A stretch of 64,000 nucleotides of DNA, taken from Schistosoma mansoni. Taxonomy: Eukaryota > Platyhelminthes > Trematoda > Strigeidida > Schistosomatidae. The position numbers and the translations under genes were made by a program. Of the stretch, positions 45,153 to 58,700 are shown piece by piece. Position 1 is the stretch's first letter. Every line of letters begins with the position of its first letter. The stretch is taken from contig NC_031496.1 of assembly GCF_000237925.1 (NCBI RefSeq), forward strand, positions 1,465,396-1,529,395, written 5' to 3'. The notes under the pieces are model-generated. The model was not told the origin of the DNA, searched no databases, and saw nothing but the letters and a program-made list of their open reading frames with translations.

Positions 45153-45158
45153 AATAAA
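45153..45158 (+). promoter_or_regulatory. Probable poly(A) signal of the oxidase gene
   Basis: AATAAA about 107 nt after the stop codon. Confidence 0.6.
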
Positions 45159-45349
45159 GAACGCGGAATATTCAAAAAACCGGGAGTTAGAACAGCATAT
45201 TTTGTCATGAACTGAAGTAAACTGGGAATAACTAAACAATCAGGGACCATTTGATTTCACTTCCATTTTAGCTTGTCACTCCCTAGGATTAGGTAGATTA
45301 ATAGTGTATGTGATCTATGTGAATGACTGTGATCTAACAGTGTTGGACG

Positions 45350-45520
45350 GGGATGATGCTACTTATGTCTTCAGATATAAGTATTATGTAACAATAATAG
45401 AAAGTGGAAACACTGGTAGAAGGAGATTATGAAGGTCGAATAGAAGAGAAAGGGAACAGAGAGTGATTGGTATGGATAGGAAGGAACAATAAAGTCTGAT
45501 ACAGTCGGTGGATATTTTGC
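45350..45520 (+). repeat. Unknown ~180-bp repeat
   Basis: Same family as 30000-30150 and 42480-42655 (atataagtattatgtaac...atagaaagtg). The following 45520-46560 has no recognisable gene or element. Confidence 0.5.
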
Positions 45521-46564
45521 AAATGAAGTAATTATTTTATGGTTCTCAGATTTTATCATGAGAGTCTGTAATTTGATATTCAACGATATTTGGTTTTCCC
45601 AACTTGTGTTCTTGACTACTATAGTAGGGCTTACCGACTCATGTTCGAATTACGTCTCGCGGTTGACATCTAGCGTGAACTACTTTTACGTGGTGTCCAT
45701 GTACTGTACTTACTTTGGTGATTTCATAAAACAAACATGGTATTGGTGAGACTAAATATATGTACAGCGCAATACCCCATCCAGCTGATCAATCTTCACC
45801 AGCCATCCTTGGCCTTTACAGCTTGATAAATTGGTTACAGATTAGCAACCTGTTATTTAAAGTATAAAACGTTCAGCCTGATGCTTGACTTGTTTAGGGT
45901 TCGGTAAATTTCCACTAGTCACATGTGTGTCAACATTCTGTGTTACACTGAATGAACCTGATTAATTTAAGATCGAAAAGTTAGCATGAGAATTCATACC
46001 ATAACAGAAGCTATTTCAAAACTGTTTGAAGATAAAACTGTGAACTATTTGATGAGGACTCAATGGTTTAAAAATAGTCATGGAACAGAGAAACGAATCC
46101 ACGACATCGAATATTATACGTGTTTATGGGTCTAAACGTTATCGGAGCACCATACTGAGATAAAGCTGTCATCCAAAGCATCTGAGCTATCAGCCGTTTG
46201 ATAACTTATTTTAGTTTCTCACTGGAAACTATCCCAAAACTTGACCAATATTTTAAAAATCACTAAACTGTTAATTCTTTGACTGGGCAGTACGTTTAGG
46301 TTGACATAAATGTCAGTTTATAACGTTTCCACATAATATATAACTACTTTGTTATTAAGAGTTATAAAAAATACAGCAATATTGAAACAAACTCGGAAAC
46401 CAATTTGATATAAAAACCTCCCATCACAAAAGCCGACCTGGTGATACCGTCGATCGTTGTTGATCTGTGCTAAAACCTGCTCAATTATTTGCCTACTTAT
46501 GTCATGCAGTGTAGCACTGTGTACACTTCAGTCACTTATGTTGTCGCAATGACCAGAGTGGAGT

Positions 46565-49535
46565 GTTAGTTACTTACTTACTTACGCCTGTTACTCCCAA
46601 TAAATCATAGGCCGTTGACCAGCATTCCCCAATCTGTACTGAGCCTTCCTTTCTAGTTCTATCCAGTTCTTGTTCATTCTTCTCATGTCTGTCTCTATTT
46701 CTGGGAGTAATATGTACTTTGGTCTTCCTCTTCTCCGTTGACCTTCAGGATTCCATATGAGGGCTTGTTTTGTGACGCATTTGGATGATTTCTTTTATCC
46801 GTGTCTTATCTACTTCCAGCGCTTCTTCCTGGTTTCTTCCTCCACTGGAATCTGGTTTGTCCTCTATCACAGTAACTTGTTGCTGATAGTGTCTGGTCAT
46901 CGGATCCGAAGTATTTTGCGTAGACAACTGTTAATAAACACCTGTATCTTCTGGATGATGGCTTTCGTAGTTCTCTAGGTATCCGCCACATATAGTATAA
47001 CTGTCTTAACATTTTTAACAGAGATGGATAGTGACTAGCAGTGGAATCCAGGAAGCGCGTTTCGTCCTATTTGGGACTCGTCAGCTGGGTGTACCTGCAT
47101 CTCAGAGTTGATGTTCGCTATCAGGACTCAGTGGCCGAGTGGACAACGCGATGGCGTTTGAAGCGAGGGTACTGGGTTCAAGTCCCAGAGTGAACTTTCT
47201 TTGCTGACGAGTCCCAAATAGGATGAAACGCGCTTTGTCCTTGATTCCACTGCTTGCCACTATCCATCTCTGCTATCCATGCTTGTGAATTAAGGTATAT
47301 CGAGGCAATACGCATAGTATGCATATATGCCAATTAGAGACTGACCAGTTGCAGTCTTAACAAAATCGATGGAAGGATTCAAACAAACAATACCAAGTGT
47401 CTTAACATTTGTATTGAAAATTCTGATATTGTTGTTGGATGACAATAGAGTTATGGATTCCATTCAATTGATCGTTCCACAATGATCCGTGGAGTTGCGA
47501 TTTGGTCTGCACACGACCTATCCTTACGGAATCCAGCATGTTGGTCTCGAAGTTGGGCGTCCACGGAATCCTTCATCCTGTTTAACAATACTCGGTTGAA
47601 GACTTTTGCTAGATTTGAGAGAAGAGTAATGATCCTTTAGTTATCGCACTTGCTGAGATCGCTTTTCTTTGGTATCTTGATCAGAAGTCCTTTTTTCCAG
47701 TCTATTGATACTTGTTCTTCGTCCCAAATCTTAATGAAGAGGATGTGAAGTATCTTTGCAGTTCCCGCTACACTTGCTTTAAGTGCCTCCGTCGAGATGT
47801 TGTCTGGTCCCGCTGCTTTGCCGCTCTTGATTTATCTAATGGCCATGCTGATCTCTTCAATTGTTGGTGGGCCAACATCAATTGGGAGGTCCGTGGGTGC
47901 TGCTTCGATGTTGGGTGAGTTCAGTGGAGTTGGTCGATTCAAGAGTTCTTTGAAATGTTCTACCCACCTGTTTCGTTGTTCTTCAATGTTGCTAATAACC
48001 TTGCCTTCCTTGCTTTTCACTGGTATTTCTAGTTTACGGTAATTTCCAGCAAGTATCTTTGTTGTATCATACAATTGTCTCATGTTTCCCTCTATTGCAG
48101 CCTTTTCCGCTGTCGTTGCTAAATCTTCCACGTATTTACGTTTGTCGGTTCTGATGCTCCTCTTCTTTTGCTTGTTTACTTCTGTGTATTTGGCTTGTGC
48201 CTTGGCTTTTTCTGCTCTTGTCCGGCTGGTATTGACTGCTGCCTTCTTGTTCCTCCTTTCTTCAATCTTATTCAGTGCACCAACAATGATCCATTCCTTG
48301 TGGTGGTGCTTCTTGTGGCCCAGCACCTCCTGACATGTTGAAATGATCGCCTCTTTTGATCTCTTTCCACTTGCTCTTCATAGTAGTTCCCTCTCCATTG
48401 AGTAGATCAAGAAAGGCATGGAACGTATTGTTGAGGGTTATCTTGAATTTAATGAGTTTATCAGTATCCCGAAGAAATGCCATATTAAAATTTTGTGATG
48501 TTGTCTGCCCCGTTATCTAGTGCTTCTCAAGTTTTCATTTCATCTTGGCGACCAGCAAATGATGATCTGATGCTATATCAGCTCCTCTCCTTGTTCTCAC
48601 ATCCTCCATCGTCCTCCTGAACTTTTTGTTGATAATCCATTCGGTCCAGTGAAGTCCATGTAGTTTTATGATCGCCTTTATGTGAGAATAATTTGCCGTC
48701 TATGACCAGTTTATTGAAGGCACATAGGTTTACGAATGTCTCACCATTTTCGTTACTTTCTCTCAGTCCATGTCGTCCCATGACGTCTTCATTTTCGGAG
48801 TTTTCTCTTCCAGCCTTGACATTTAAATCTTTCATCAGAATTGTCAGGTCGCTTGTTGAGTACTCCTCGACGATTGACTGTAGCCTGTAGTAGAATTGAT
48901 CTTTAATGTCTTCACTGTAGTTGTTGGTAAACCCACGGCATTGAACGAATTTCATTGTAATGTCCTCTTTCTTTGTTCTGAAGGAGGCTTCGACAATCCT
49001 AGGCTCATGAGATTCCCATCCTATAAGTGCAGTCGGTGCTTGTTTGAACAGCATCAACTCCTTGTGTATGTGGGGAATTTTATTCCTCATGGCCCGAGTA
49101 AAACAGAAGCTCCCCTGAAGGTAGTCGTTGTTGTCCAACTTGCGTCCAATGTGCTTCACTGACCCCATGCGCTTCCAGGTTGCATTTCCTCACTTCTGCA
49201 GCGATTTGGAAGACTCTTCCGGTCTCCCACATTGTCCGGACATTCCATGTACCTATAAAAATTGTTACTCTGGTTGTTAGAACGTGCATCGGTCTTGTGA
49301 CTTCCGAATAATCTTGACTTTCATCATGAGGCGTCATTATTGTTCCTTGAACTCCCAGGGCAGAGTTTGAATGGTTTGAATTACTTTTCCTGGTTAGCCT
49401 TTTTTGACGGGTTGGTGTTCTACAAAATGTGGTTGCTAACCCCTTGCACAACACTCCTCATTTATCCGGGCTTGGGACCGGCAGTGGCTCCCGGAGGAGC
49501 TACAGGCGGAGTTGGAGTGGTAGTTAGAATTAAGT
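46565..49535 (-). mobile_element. RTE-clade LINE, internally deleted, interrupted by SM-alpha
   Basis: On the minus strand the order is a short leader, then APE-type endonuclease (GTWNVRTMWETGRVFQIAAE at about 49240; TILMKDLNVKAGRENSENED, the D-N pair; FSHKGDHKTTWTSLDRMDYQ), then a linker (KKHHHKEWIIVGALNKIEER), then the RT start (SGKAAGPDN; KGLLIKIPKKSDLSKCDN; DQHAGFRKDRSCADQIAT). The sequence jumps from RSIEWNP to NIRIFNTNVKT, losing the catalytic RT core, and resumes with the C-terminal part to the acttacttacttacgcc tail. SM-alpha DNA lies at 47014-47397 inside it. It belongs to the SR2/Perere-3-like RTE group. Frameshifted and inactive. Confidence 0.88.
47001..47410. mobile_element. Head-to-head SM-alpha pair with target-site duplication
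   Basis: The insert is flanked by tgtcttaacattt on both sides (47001-47013 and 47398-47410). Left half (about 47024-47128, minus) and right half (about 47128-47270, plus) are SM-alpha copies meeting near 47128. The right one has head gcgatggcgtttgaagcgag and core CTGACGAGTCCC...AGGATGAAACGC. It is followed by the flank tcgaggcaatacgcatagta ending gattcaaacaaacaatacca. Confidence 0.75.
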
Positions 49536-49789
49536 ATTATAAGAAATCATTCAACCACACTGTTCATCAGAACTTTCTTGACGCTTTTAGATTTAGCCTT
49601 TGATCCCTATTATCGAGCTACGCATTCGTTGTGTTGATCTTGGATCGAGTCGATCAAGGATCCTGGTTGCGTCTCTTAGTCACGTTCTCTGTTCAGATGG
49701 AGGAAGTTTCAGTCCATTCAACGATTAGTCAGATTGTACTTCAGCATCCCTGGTTCTGACGAAGGTAGTGAATTAACATTTCAAGTTAT

Positions 49790-51180
49790 ATTTATGTTAA
49801 TGACATTATTGGGAGCATAAGTGGTGATTTATTTGGTGTGGATAGTGAGTTTAACTCGATATTTATTATAGATATGTTGCACACAAGACATCCTATGTAT
49901 GTTCCCAAATGTCCTGCGGATGATTCACTGAAGATTCTGTTTACCGACCTCCGATAGTCTGACGTAATGAAGTTCGCGTGCCTTGCAACGTTGACGCCGA
50001 TAAAAATACCAATGACATTAGGTCTGTAGTGATAGTTGAAAGGCAACGGAATTTTGCTACCCGTCGTTCGACGAACTTAGAGAGAGGGTAAGAAGTTTTT
50101 TGTAGATAAACAGAGTTTATTCTCGGCCTTCTACAGAATGTTGGAAAAGCCATATAGAGCAATACATGGCTAGGATTTCCCCACTGAAAGCGATATACCT
50201 TGATTCCTTGTCTTGCAGCCGTCTCGGGAAGAATGTAGGCTTATACGTGTTATTTACTCATTGTTGTAATACTTCAAGCCCATGGACTGTTCGATGGCAG
50301 AATGATTCCTAGACCTATCATGTGATGGAATGTTTTAGTCAACCTCGGCTTTTCGGGAGCTGGTCGGCGTGCTTTCAAGAATACAGATGTTCCTGTATGT
50401 TGTGATGTGGTGTGCAACATTGCTGGTACAGATCGAGGTACCTATCAAGTATCTTTTGGTTAAATGGGTCGAGTATGTGCCTTACAGTGACTGCGGATAA
50501 TGTACAAACGGAAAAGGAAGTTACACAAACAGATAATTTACTATTACTATCTACTAACTTCTGTTTGTGTGGGTCGATGGGTTGATTATATTGTTGTGGC
50601 AGATCTATATCAATGATTGGCATAGAAACATTCAAAACCACGATACTCTAGCTTGAGGTTTTGCACTGACCCACATTAACATAGACATATCGACTACAAT
50701 ATATCAAGCCAGTTATTAGGATTTGGAGGAAGGACAGTACTCTCTGCGCTAGTGTCGATGAGGTGGTGAACTCTCGTAGTCATATCAGTGATGTACAACA
50801 GACGGCTATATTCGCCGGCTACGGTTGCCGTTAAAGCGTGACAGCTTGAATTTTCTGGAGGTTTTTGTGTCAGACAGTTTAGAAATTGAGAAACTTCAGT
50901 GTTTTCTTCAAGTTCTAGAATACTTACCCTGTCTACTGTGATACCAACATCAATCTGGGGAATCTTCCTCTCGTGATCCAGAGATAGATCTTTTTCGTGA
51001 AGAAATCCTTTGAGGAGTTGAGGCGAGTCTATGATTTGGATGAATATTTAGATAACGAGTCAGAGTATGACAGAGGTCTGTGATGTCACTTCGTGTTGTT
51101 AGAGGCTTTTCTTTGACAAAATAGCCACCGTAAGTTCTGCTGACCAATCACCTGTCGCACACATTGGCACACTTCTGTTG
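49790..51180 (-). mobile_element. Ty3/gypsy LTR-retrotransposon fossil
   Basis: Minus-strand remnants occur in order: protease-like (GEYSRLLYITDMTTRVHHLI, about 50800-50740), the start of reverse transcriptase (about 50370-50290), and RNase H-like (about 50220-50060, with FSGEILAMY and FQHSVEGREYTLF). Large parts are missing and it is broken in many places. No LTRs were recognised. Old. Confidence 0.7.
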
Positions 51181-52710
51181 AGGAGCTATAACGCAACTCT
51201 GTGTGTACCAGATCACACCAGTCTCACCACTGAAGATGCCATAGGTATTTGGAGTTCGACAACTCCTTTACACGTAACACCTATATAATCGAAGTATACC
51301 AACCCAGTCAAGTTATAAGTGAAGTGGTTCGAAGATGTATTCAGAAGGCTATCTATATATCGAGAAGCGTTTTGTCTAAGCTAGCTGGTAGTTGCCAGGG
51401 TTGAGTAGCAAAGCGCACCCACTCGTGATCTGGTGCGGATGTGTGACTAAGATCTTTCAAATAGGAGTGTCCAGTATAACTGATGAGGTTGGCATCATTT
51501 TCAAGGACTTACGGAACTATTTATTTTGAGCATTTGTTCACCGCTACATGCTAATCTGAATAGAAGTGCATGCTCAATTTGATTCACAAATACATACCTG
51601 TTTACCTCAGAGAATCAAGCCAGTTTTTTTGAAAAGCAGAGTATATCTATCTCCCTAAAAGTCTGTTCACCGTCTGTTGTTAATAACTTTGAAGATATAA
51701 TTCTAATTCCTAATGTATGGGACCCATATTTAGTGATTTGTTTTTGGACAGTCTTTGATGCAGCATCCTTGTTTTTTTTTCCAAGTTGCTTATACAATTG
51801 ATTCGTGGATTTGAGCTTACTTCTATATCTTTGATACAAAAAAACTGAAATTTCATCTCAAAATCTTTTAGGTTTCTTTCGTAAACTGAAGAAATGTTGA
51901 AGGTCAAATACACTGTCTCTCAAGGTAGTTCTGCATTCTGGGCAGATTGAAAACAGGTGTGGATCGAGCTCTTAACTGGGGTATTCGTATTCAGAGTAAG
52001 AGTCTTCGAGAAATTTGATCAGTCCTGGGCAAGTCACTTACCAAGAATATACTTAATTTGCTCTTCGATATTAGCCTGACATCTGAACAGTTTGAGCTCT
52101 AGCTTAATGTCAAATAAAGCCAATTGGTCTGTCACTTCTGATATACAAAATAACCAATATTTAAGCTCATCCATTTTTGCTAGTTATATTATATGGAATT
52201 TCTCAATATAAACATATATATGTCCAGTCAAGTAGTTCATTAGCATCCTATTGTTCACAATTAAAATATCTATTAAGATGATTTTAGTTTGTGATACAAA
52301 ATACCTAAGGTTGCTTAAGGCTGTATTCTAAAGTGGCTAAACTTTCCACTGGACATCACTATACGAAACGTCTCATCCGAAATCTGTATGATACGTAAAA
52401 CTCAATGAAATTGAAATACACTTGATCTCGTGATTTCTCTCCAAAGTCACACACTTAACGTGTATACTTTCGATGCACCAAATAGAAAAATGCTATGGTG
52501 GAGAATTATTTAAGACATTGATGAGTCGTATTGAGCATACACTATCCTTATTGTGATTTTTCTTCGCTTCTCCCCTATTTATTGTTTGTCACATGATAAT
52601 TATTACATAATTTTCTGTATTGTTTAAATATTCTAGATTATCCTTTGAAGATTGGGAATTTGCTGGATCTCCCCTAAGTTTCTCTCCAGTTTATCACACC
52701 AAAATACTAA
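51180..52710. other. Intergenic region upstream of TMEM209, no recognised gene
   Basis: Two lysine-rich minus ORFs (51839-51615, 51913-51710) overlap in different frames and lack support. They could be gag debris of the neighbouring fossil. The last few hundred bases should contain the TMEM209 promoter, but I see no defined motif. Confidence 0.4.
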
Positions 52711-52713
52711 CGT

Positions 52714-55700
52714 ATGTCTACTCAAGTGTGGGCTAGTCCGAAAATCGAGCGTCGATGCAAAATTGAGACTCAAATTAGGTCACTAAACAGCGCTTACAAA
52801 TGGCTTTCAGTTGATGTACTGGTGGGAATGTGTGTACTTATAGAATTGTAAGTTGGCTCAGTTGGTATATAGCTCTCACTAGTTATATTCAACCATTTTT
52901 CCGTCTGTTCTCGTTCCCTGTGGGATGGATGTCTTCGTATGAAAAGTTAAGTAAGTTATTGTTCATATTTTATTGGTCCACAGTATTGTCATCTTTTACT
53001 CTTCTTACCGCCTGCATTTCATACCATATATTCGTGATAATAAGTTCAACGTTGGTTCGAAGAATGGATTCAGGTAATTCTCATAGTAAGTCTCGTTTTA
53101 CTACTAATACTCGAAGACCAGTCAGCTTTAAGATTGCACTCATCACCGCTAAACAAGTCACTCGTTGGTCCTTCTATGTTCTGCTCCAGTTTATTGAAGG
53201 ACAGCTTAGACATCAGTTCTTGTGGAGCTACCTTTGGGAACTCATCATTTGAAATCACCAGTGGATCTCCTGCTAGATCAGCAGTTCCCTATGCAGATGT
53301 CGGTATTACACAGTCCATAAGTGAAAATCAACCTATTTGGAAACAATCAGGGATTGGTACAGTGTCACCGCAGCATAATCAGTCCCATAGCAATTTATCA
53401 CAGCCACACTGTGGATCTTTTCGGGTTTCGGGAAGTCCGGGAGTTCAAGAAAATCGTAAGTGATTATTCCTAATAGTGTATTTATTATCTACCATTTAGC
53501 TGTTTGTTTCGCTGATGCAAATTATATTTGCATACTAGAGTAGCATGCACCTCTTTCTGTATCTGACTAAGCTATCGTTAACATAACCTAGTGTTACAAT
53601 GCAATGAAAGAACAGAATTTTTTTAGAATCAGAAGCAACGTCATCTTGTTCATTTACAGTTGCACTCTTATCACACTGTGGTTTTCGTATTTTGATTTGC
53701 CACACTGATAATGTAAAGTTGCTGGTCTTTAGTACCAAACTACCACTAGTAGCTTTTTGTGACTCATTATATATACTTCCATGGAGCCCAAAGAAAGTTA
53801 GTTAATTCTTATTTCGATAATTATTATGAATCACTGGGTATTTTAAAAAGTAATATGTTTGAAAGATTAATGGTGTATAACCTAACTACATCTCTACACG
53901 ACCTCAGTGGGTTTAGGGAATAGAAATGAGTGAGTGTTATGCACATTGTAACAGTGGTAAGGTAGTGACCACGAAGATTGGGATCAAGGTGACTATCCTC
54001 CTTTATTTGCATTCACAATCCGTTATAGTAGTTTATTCTATTGGTTCGTATCACAAAGTTTTATATACAAGCTAGGAAACACAAAATATTTATTCCCTTT
54101 TCTATCTCCATTTTTCGCTTCCACTATTATAGTTCCTTTTTTCTGCCATCGTAAAATGCCCAACCAGCTTTCGTTGATTAAATTTTTTATAACCTCACTT
54201 GAAGACTCATGCAAATGTATAATAAATACCTATATTAAGGTTTTTCATTATCTACGAGATGATTAAACCTCATGATATTTAAGACGAATTCTTTCTCCAG
54301 CACTAATTCAATATTTATACTGTTGTCAAGGGTATCATTTATTTATTTATTTAAACACGTAAACTTTGGTACAAGGAGGCACCAAATATATATGAGCCAC
54401 ACATCATTGGATTTTTGTGAAGTATGGGATACTGACCGGGCGCCAAAACCGAAACAAGTTGTTCCTCCAGGGGTCACTCCCTGGGCCTTGGACCCAGAGC
54501 TCTAATCCACATGACAGTGGAACAACGTTGGGGTATTCAGTCCCATGGTAGCCGGTGACCAACAATTCACCATTTGTTTCCTTAAGATTCTGGAGCCTAT
54601 TTGCACCATTGGTTTGGAATCGGTGTTTTCTAACTGCACTAGGTGGTTCCTCTATATCCACCAACCCGGTTAAAGCGCTTGATATTCTCTCTTCTTGCTC
54701 TCAATTTCGAAAACAACAATAATTCCGCGAGAAGACAGTGAATAGGACTTTTCCAGTAATGGTCGTATGCACGAAGCCATGTGAGAGCATTTCGAGAGGG
54801 AGAGCTGATTCTGCCCACCCTTGGCCGTACTAGGGCGTTCGGGGGCAATGTGATAATGTAAACACATTATCGTGTAGTTTTACCACTTATTTTATCCAAG
54901 TTAATCAATTAAAAGTATTTTCTTGAAAATTTCCTTCGGACATCAGTTTCTCTCCTGGATTTGGCCCTCAGTCCAATTGTGAATTCTGGACTTGGCTCAG
55001 TGCTACCACCTTTTGGTAGCGGAGAGGCTCCTGGACAAAGTTCAGGGAACATACGTCGTTCTGTCACTTGGTCTTCTCCATTTTTAACATCAGGGACATC
55101 CCCACGATACCAATATCAGGCTGCTTATATTCAACCTACTAATCCTTGCCAACAATACTTGAATGATTCACAAAAATCTTTATCTGGACCAGCCTTTATC
55201 CCAAACAGTATAACTCCTGATTCTGGGAAAAGTGATCGTGAAATCAACGAACGTTCTGAAGATGAGGTAAGCATTTTGTTGAATGAATGCATGAGAAAGT
55301 AATATGTTGAGATTATTGTAGGTAAGGTGGAGCTTATCATCTGGAATAATCGACTTTCACAGAGTAAGTCGCAGGTTCGAACTTTACTCAGCCTTCGACT
55401 TAATAGAACAGAGAGCATCATCAGTCTTCCTATATATAGTCTTCCTGTATAACTCAGAGCCAATTACATAAAACCTAAACTTGTTAAATGAGCTATATTA
55501 TTTGTATTACGTCAATAACAACAATCTTAGAGACATATAATCATTATATTCACCACGAAAAAGTAGCTTAGGATTAATCTATCTGCCGAGAGTCGAGCTG
55601 GTAACCTAGTGTTGTAAACACTAAGTCATTATCATAAAAGAATCATATTACCATTGTAATATACTATACTAATTAACTGAAGGGGTTTTGTGGAGATTTA

Positions 55701-58700
55701 GTATTTTCATCGGTTAAGGGCTCTGGCTCGAGACTGGTAAGTCCTGGGTTCGCATCTCGCTCGCGAGGCGGGATCGTGGATGCGCACTGCTAAGGAGTCC
55801 CATAATAGGACGAAACGGCCGTCCACTGCTTCCAGGTTTTCCATGGTTGTCTATCTTCAATTGACTCACACTTTCAAATATACTATACCCCTGTTATTTA
55901 CTGAAATTATTCTCGGAACTCTAAATTTGTCATGTGGAATATTTCACTACTCTGTTATTTGTTTTCTGTTTACAGTATTGGATTGAAAATCAAGTTAGTA
56001 AAAGCGATTTAGATCGTTGGACTCTAAATCTTCGAAAGGTATGTAATCACTTAGATTTTAGTTTTATTTTGTGAATAATAACCTCCAAACATAATTGAAT
56101 ATTCATTCCACATTATGGTTATATGTTTGTGTGTGTTTATAGTGGGATATGCCTTGGTACGGCCAAGTGTGGATAAAGTCAGCTCCCCCTCTCGAAATGC
56201 TCTCACATGGCCATGTGCATACGACCATTGCCAGAGAAGTCCTATTTACTGCGGAATTACTGTTGTTTATGAAATTGAGAGGACCATAAGCGAATATCCG
56301 GCCCTTTAACCGGGTTGGTGGATATAGAGGATCTACCTAGGGAAGTTGGAAAACCATCATTCCAAACCAATGGTTCCAGGATCTTAATAAGACAAATAGC
56401 GTACGAACCTATTGTCGATCACCGGTCACCATATGACTGAATCTTCTAACGTTCCACTGTCTTGGGGATTAGATCACTGGGCCAAAGGCTCGGGGAGCGA
56501 CCCCTTGAGAGAATCACCTGTTTCGGTTTTGGCACCCGGTCAGTATCGAGTGACGGAGTGTGGTGCATATATATTTGGTGCCTCCTTGTACCAATTCTCA
56601 TGTGTTTAAATAAATAAGAGGCATAACTTAGGTGACATATTTTGTTATTTTAAAAATTAATTATACAGACCATTCTTATACTTAATAAAATCCATTTTTT
56701 TGAAAAAATATTTCAGTGGCTTCATGGTACAATCATTCGACGTATTGTCAATGAAATTGACACAATTAATCGGAATCTTGAAGAAGCTGGTGGTGATAAA
56801 ACTCTTATTGGATGCAAGTTTTTATATCCAGTTTTTCTTTTCTTTAATGTATGCTTTCATGAATGATTGCAAGATTTACTGTCCGCTACCTCTTCAGCTG
56901 TGTATTATTATTATTATTATCCTTTAGTCTGCATAATCTCTCTATAATTTTGTTGAAATTAGTTCTGCTTAATGATAACTGGGACTCGAATCTAGTACCT
57001 TTCGCTTCAAACGCTATTGCGTTATCTACTCAGCTACTGAGTTCTGATATCCACTTGCTTATGCAGTAGGGTGAAGTTTAAATTCACTTGGGAAGATTCA
57101 AATAAACAATATCAAGTGAATTCTCAAGTCAATGCTTTCTCTTCATATGGAAGTTATAGAAAAATATTAAGTTCACTTATATATTATGCATGTAGGGAAA
57201 CAAGGTGATTAATAAAAAAAGCAATTCACTCATTCTTTCAGAAAATGTTTGTTTTTTTGGAAGTTTCCCATTAATTATTTGTTGAATTCAGATATCAATA
57301 GTCGATAGATGGATAACTGTAATGGGGTTCGAACTTGCTGTGTAAAAGTTCTAAAAGACACTTTTTTTTTTATACCAAACTTCAATAGTTTCAGTGTCGT
57401 TATCATCTTACTCATATTTTGTTTTTTTTCGATTCTAGCCACGAGTTTAGCTACACTTCAACAATTCTCCTCTCTTAAATACCAATACTTACCAACACTT
57501 CCAGTGTTATTGGCATTTTTAGATTTTATGAAAGATCAAGGATATTTGGTGAATCGATTACACGGTAAGTTTTTCGTGTCCAGATATTTTAAACTGGCTT
57601 TATAATATTTCTATATGAAATCTGATTTGAGTGACTTTGAGTTGTTTTTGCCGTCATTGTAGTGTGGGTTAAACCCCAAAATGCCCTGGTATGGCCAAGA
57701 GTTGAGAGGGTCCGCTCTCCCTCTGGAAATGCTTTCACATGGCCACGCGTATATAGCCTCTGCCACGGAAGTCCTACTCACTGCATTTTCGTGGCATTAC
57801 TGTTGTTTACGAAATTGAGAGGATGAAAAGCGAATGTCCGGCACTTTAACCGGGTTGGTGGACACGGATAGTCCACCTAGGGGAGTTGGCAAATCCTGAT
57901 TCTAAACCAATGGTGCAAATGGGCTCCAGTATCCTGAGGGAACAAATGCCATATGAACCAATCGTTGGTCACCGGTTACCATGGGATTGCATCTCTTCAC
58001 GATGCTCCACTGCCTTGTGGATCAGACCTTTGAGTCAACGGCTCCGGGTGTGGCCCCCTAAGAAAACCACCTGCTTTAGTTTGGGCACGTGGGCAGTATC
58101 ACAACCCTCACACAAAACGAATGCGATCTGTGTGGCGCATATTTATCTGGTGCTTCCTTGTACCAATATTTATGTGTTTAAATAAATAAAATAAAATAAC
58201 GGAATTAAATAAGTCCAATACAAGAATGGATATTTGAATACATATCTATTGTACATTCACTAATCTGGGCAGGAAATGAGAGGGATGAAACGAAAAGAAG
58301 AGAGCGAAGCGAGATGACGCGCAATGGAAGTGAGTGGGCCAACTCCATTTAATCAAGCGTTAATCATTATTTGTCGCCAAATAAAAATGAGTTACAGACA
58401 TGTGATGAATAGGATAGGAAGTGTACACACATATACGCTCATATGAAAACAGTCAAGGTGGATAAGTGAGTAATTAACAAGGTCAAAACGTGATTGAATA
58501 AGAATGGATAAACTGTCATGTCCAGAAGCTAGAATAAACTATGTGGACATAACATAGTAACCCAAATTTATTTATTTATTATTTACTTAAACACATAAAT
58601 ATTGGTACAAGGATGCACCAGATACATATGCGCCCCACAAATCTCATTCGATTTGTGTCAGGGTTGTGATACTGCCCACGTGCCTAAACTAAAGCAGGTG

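Noticed and set aside
52844-52861. Alternative TMEM209 intron 1 starting at the GTAAGT at 52848
   Set aside because: It would leave an intron of only 14 nt to keep frame. The 32-nt intron 52830-52861 keeps frame and fits schistosome micro-introns.
53535-53738. Minus ORF in TMEM209 intron 3
   Set aside because: Intronic, short, and without similarity or splice signals.
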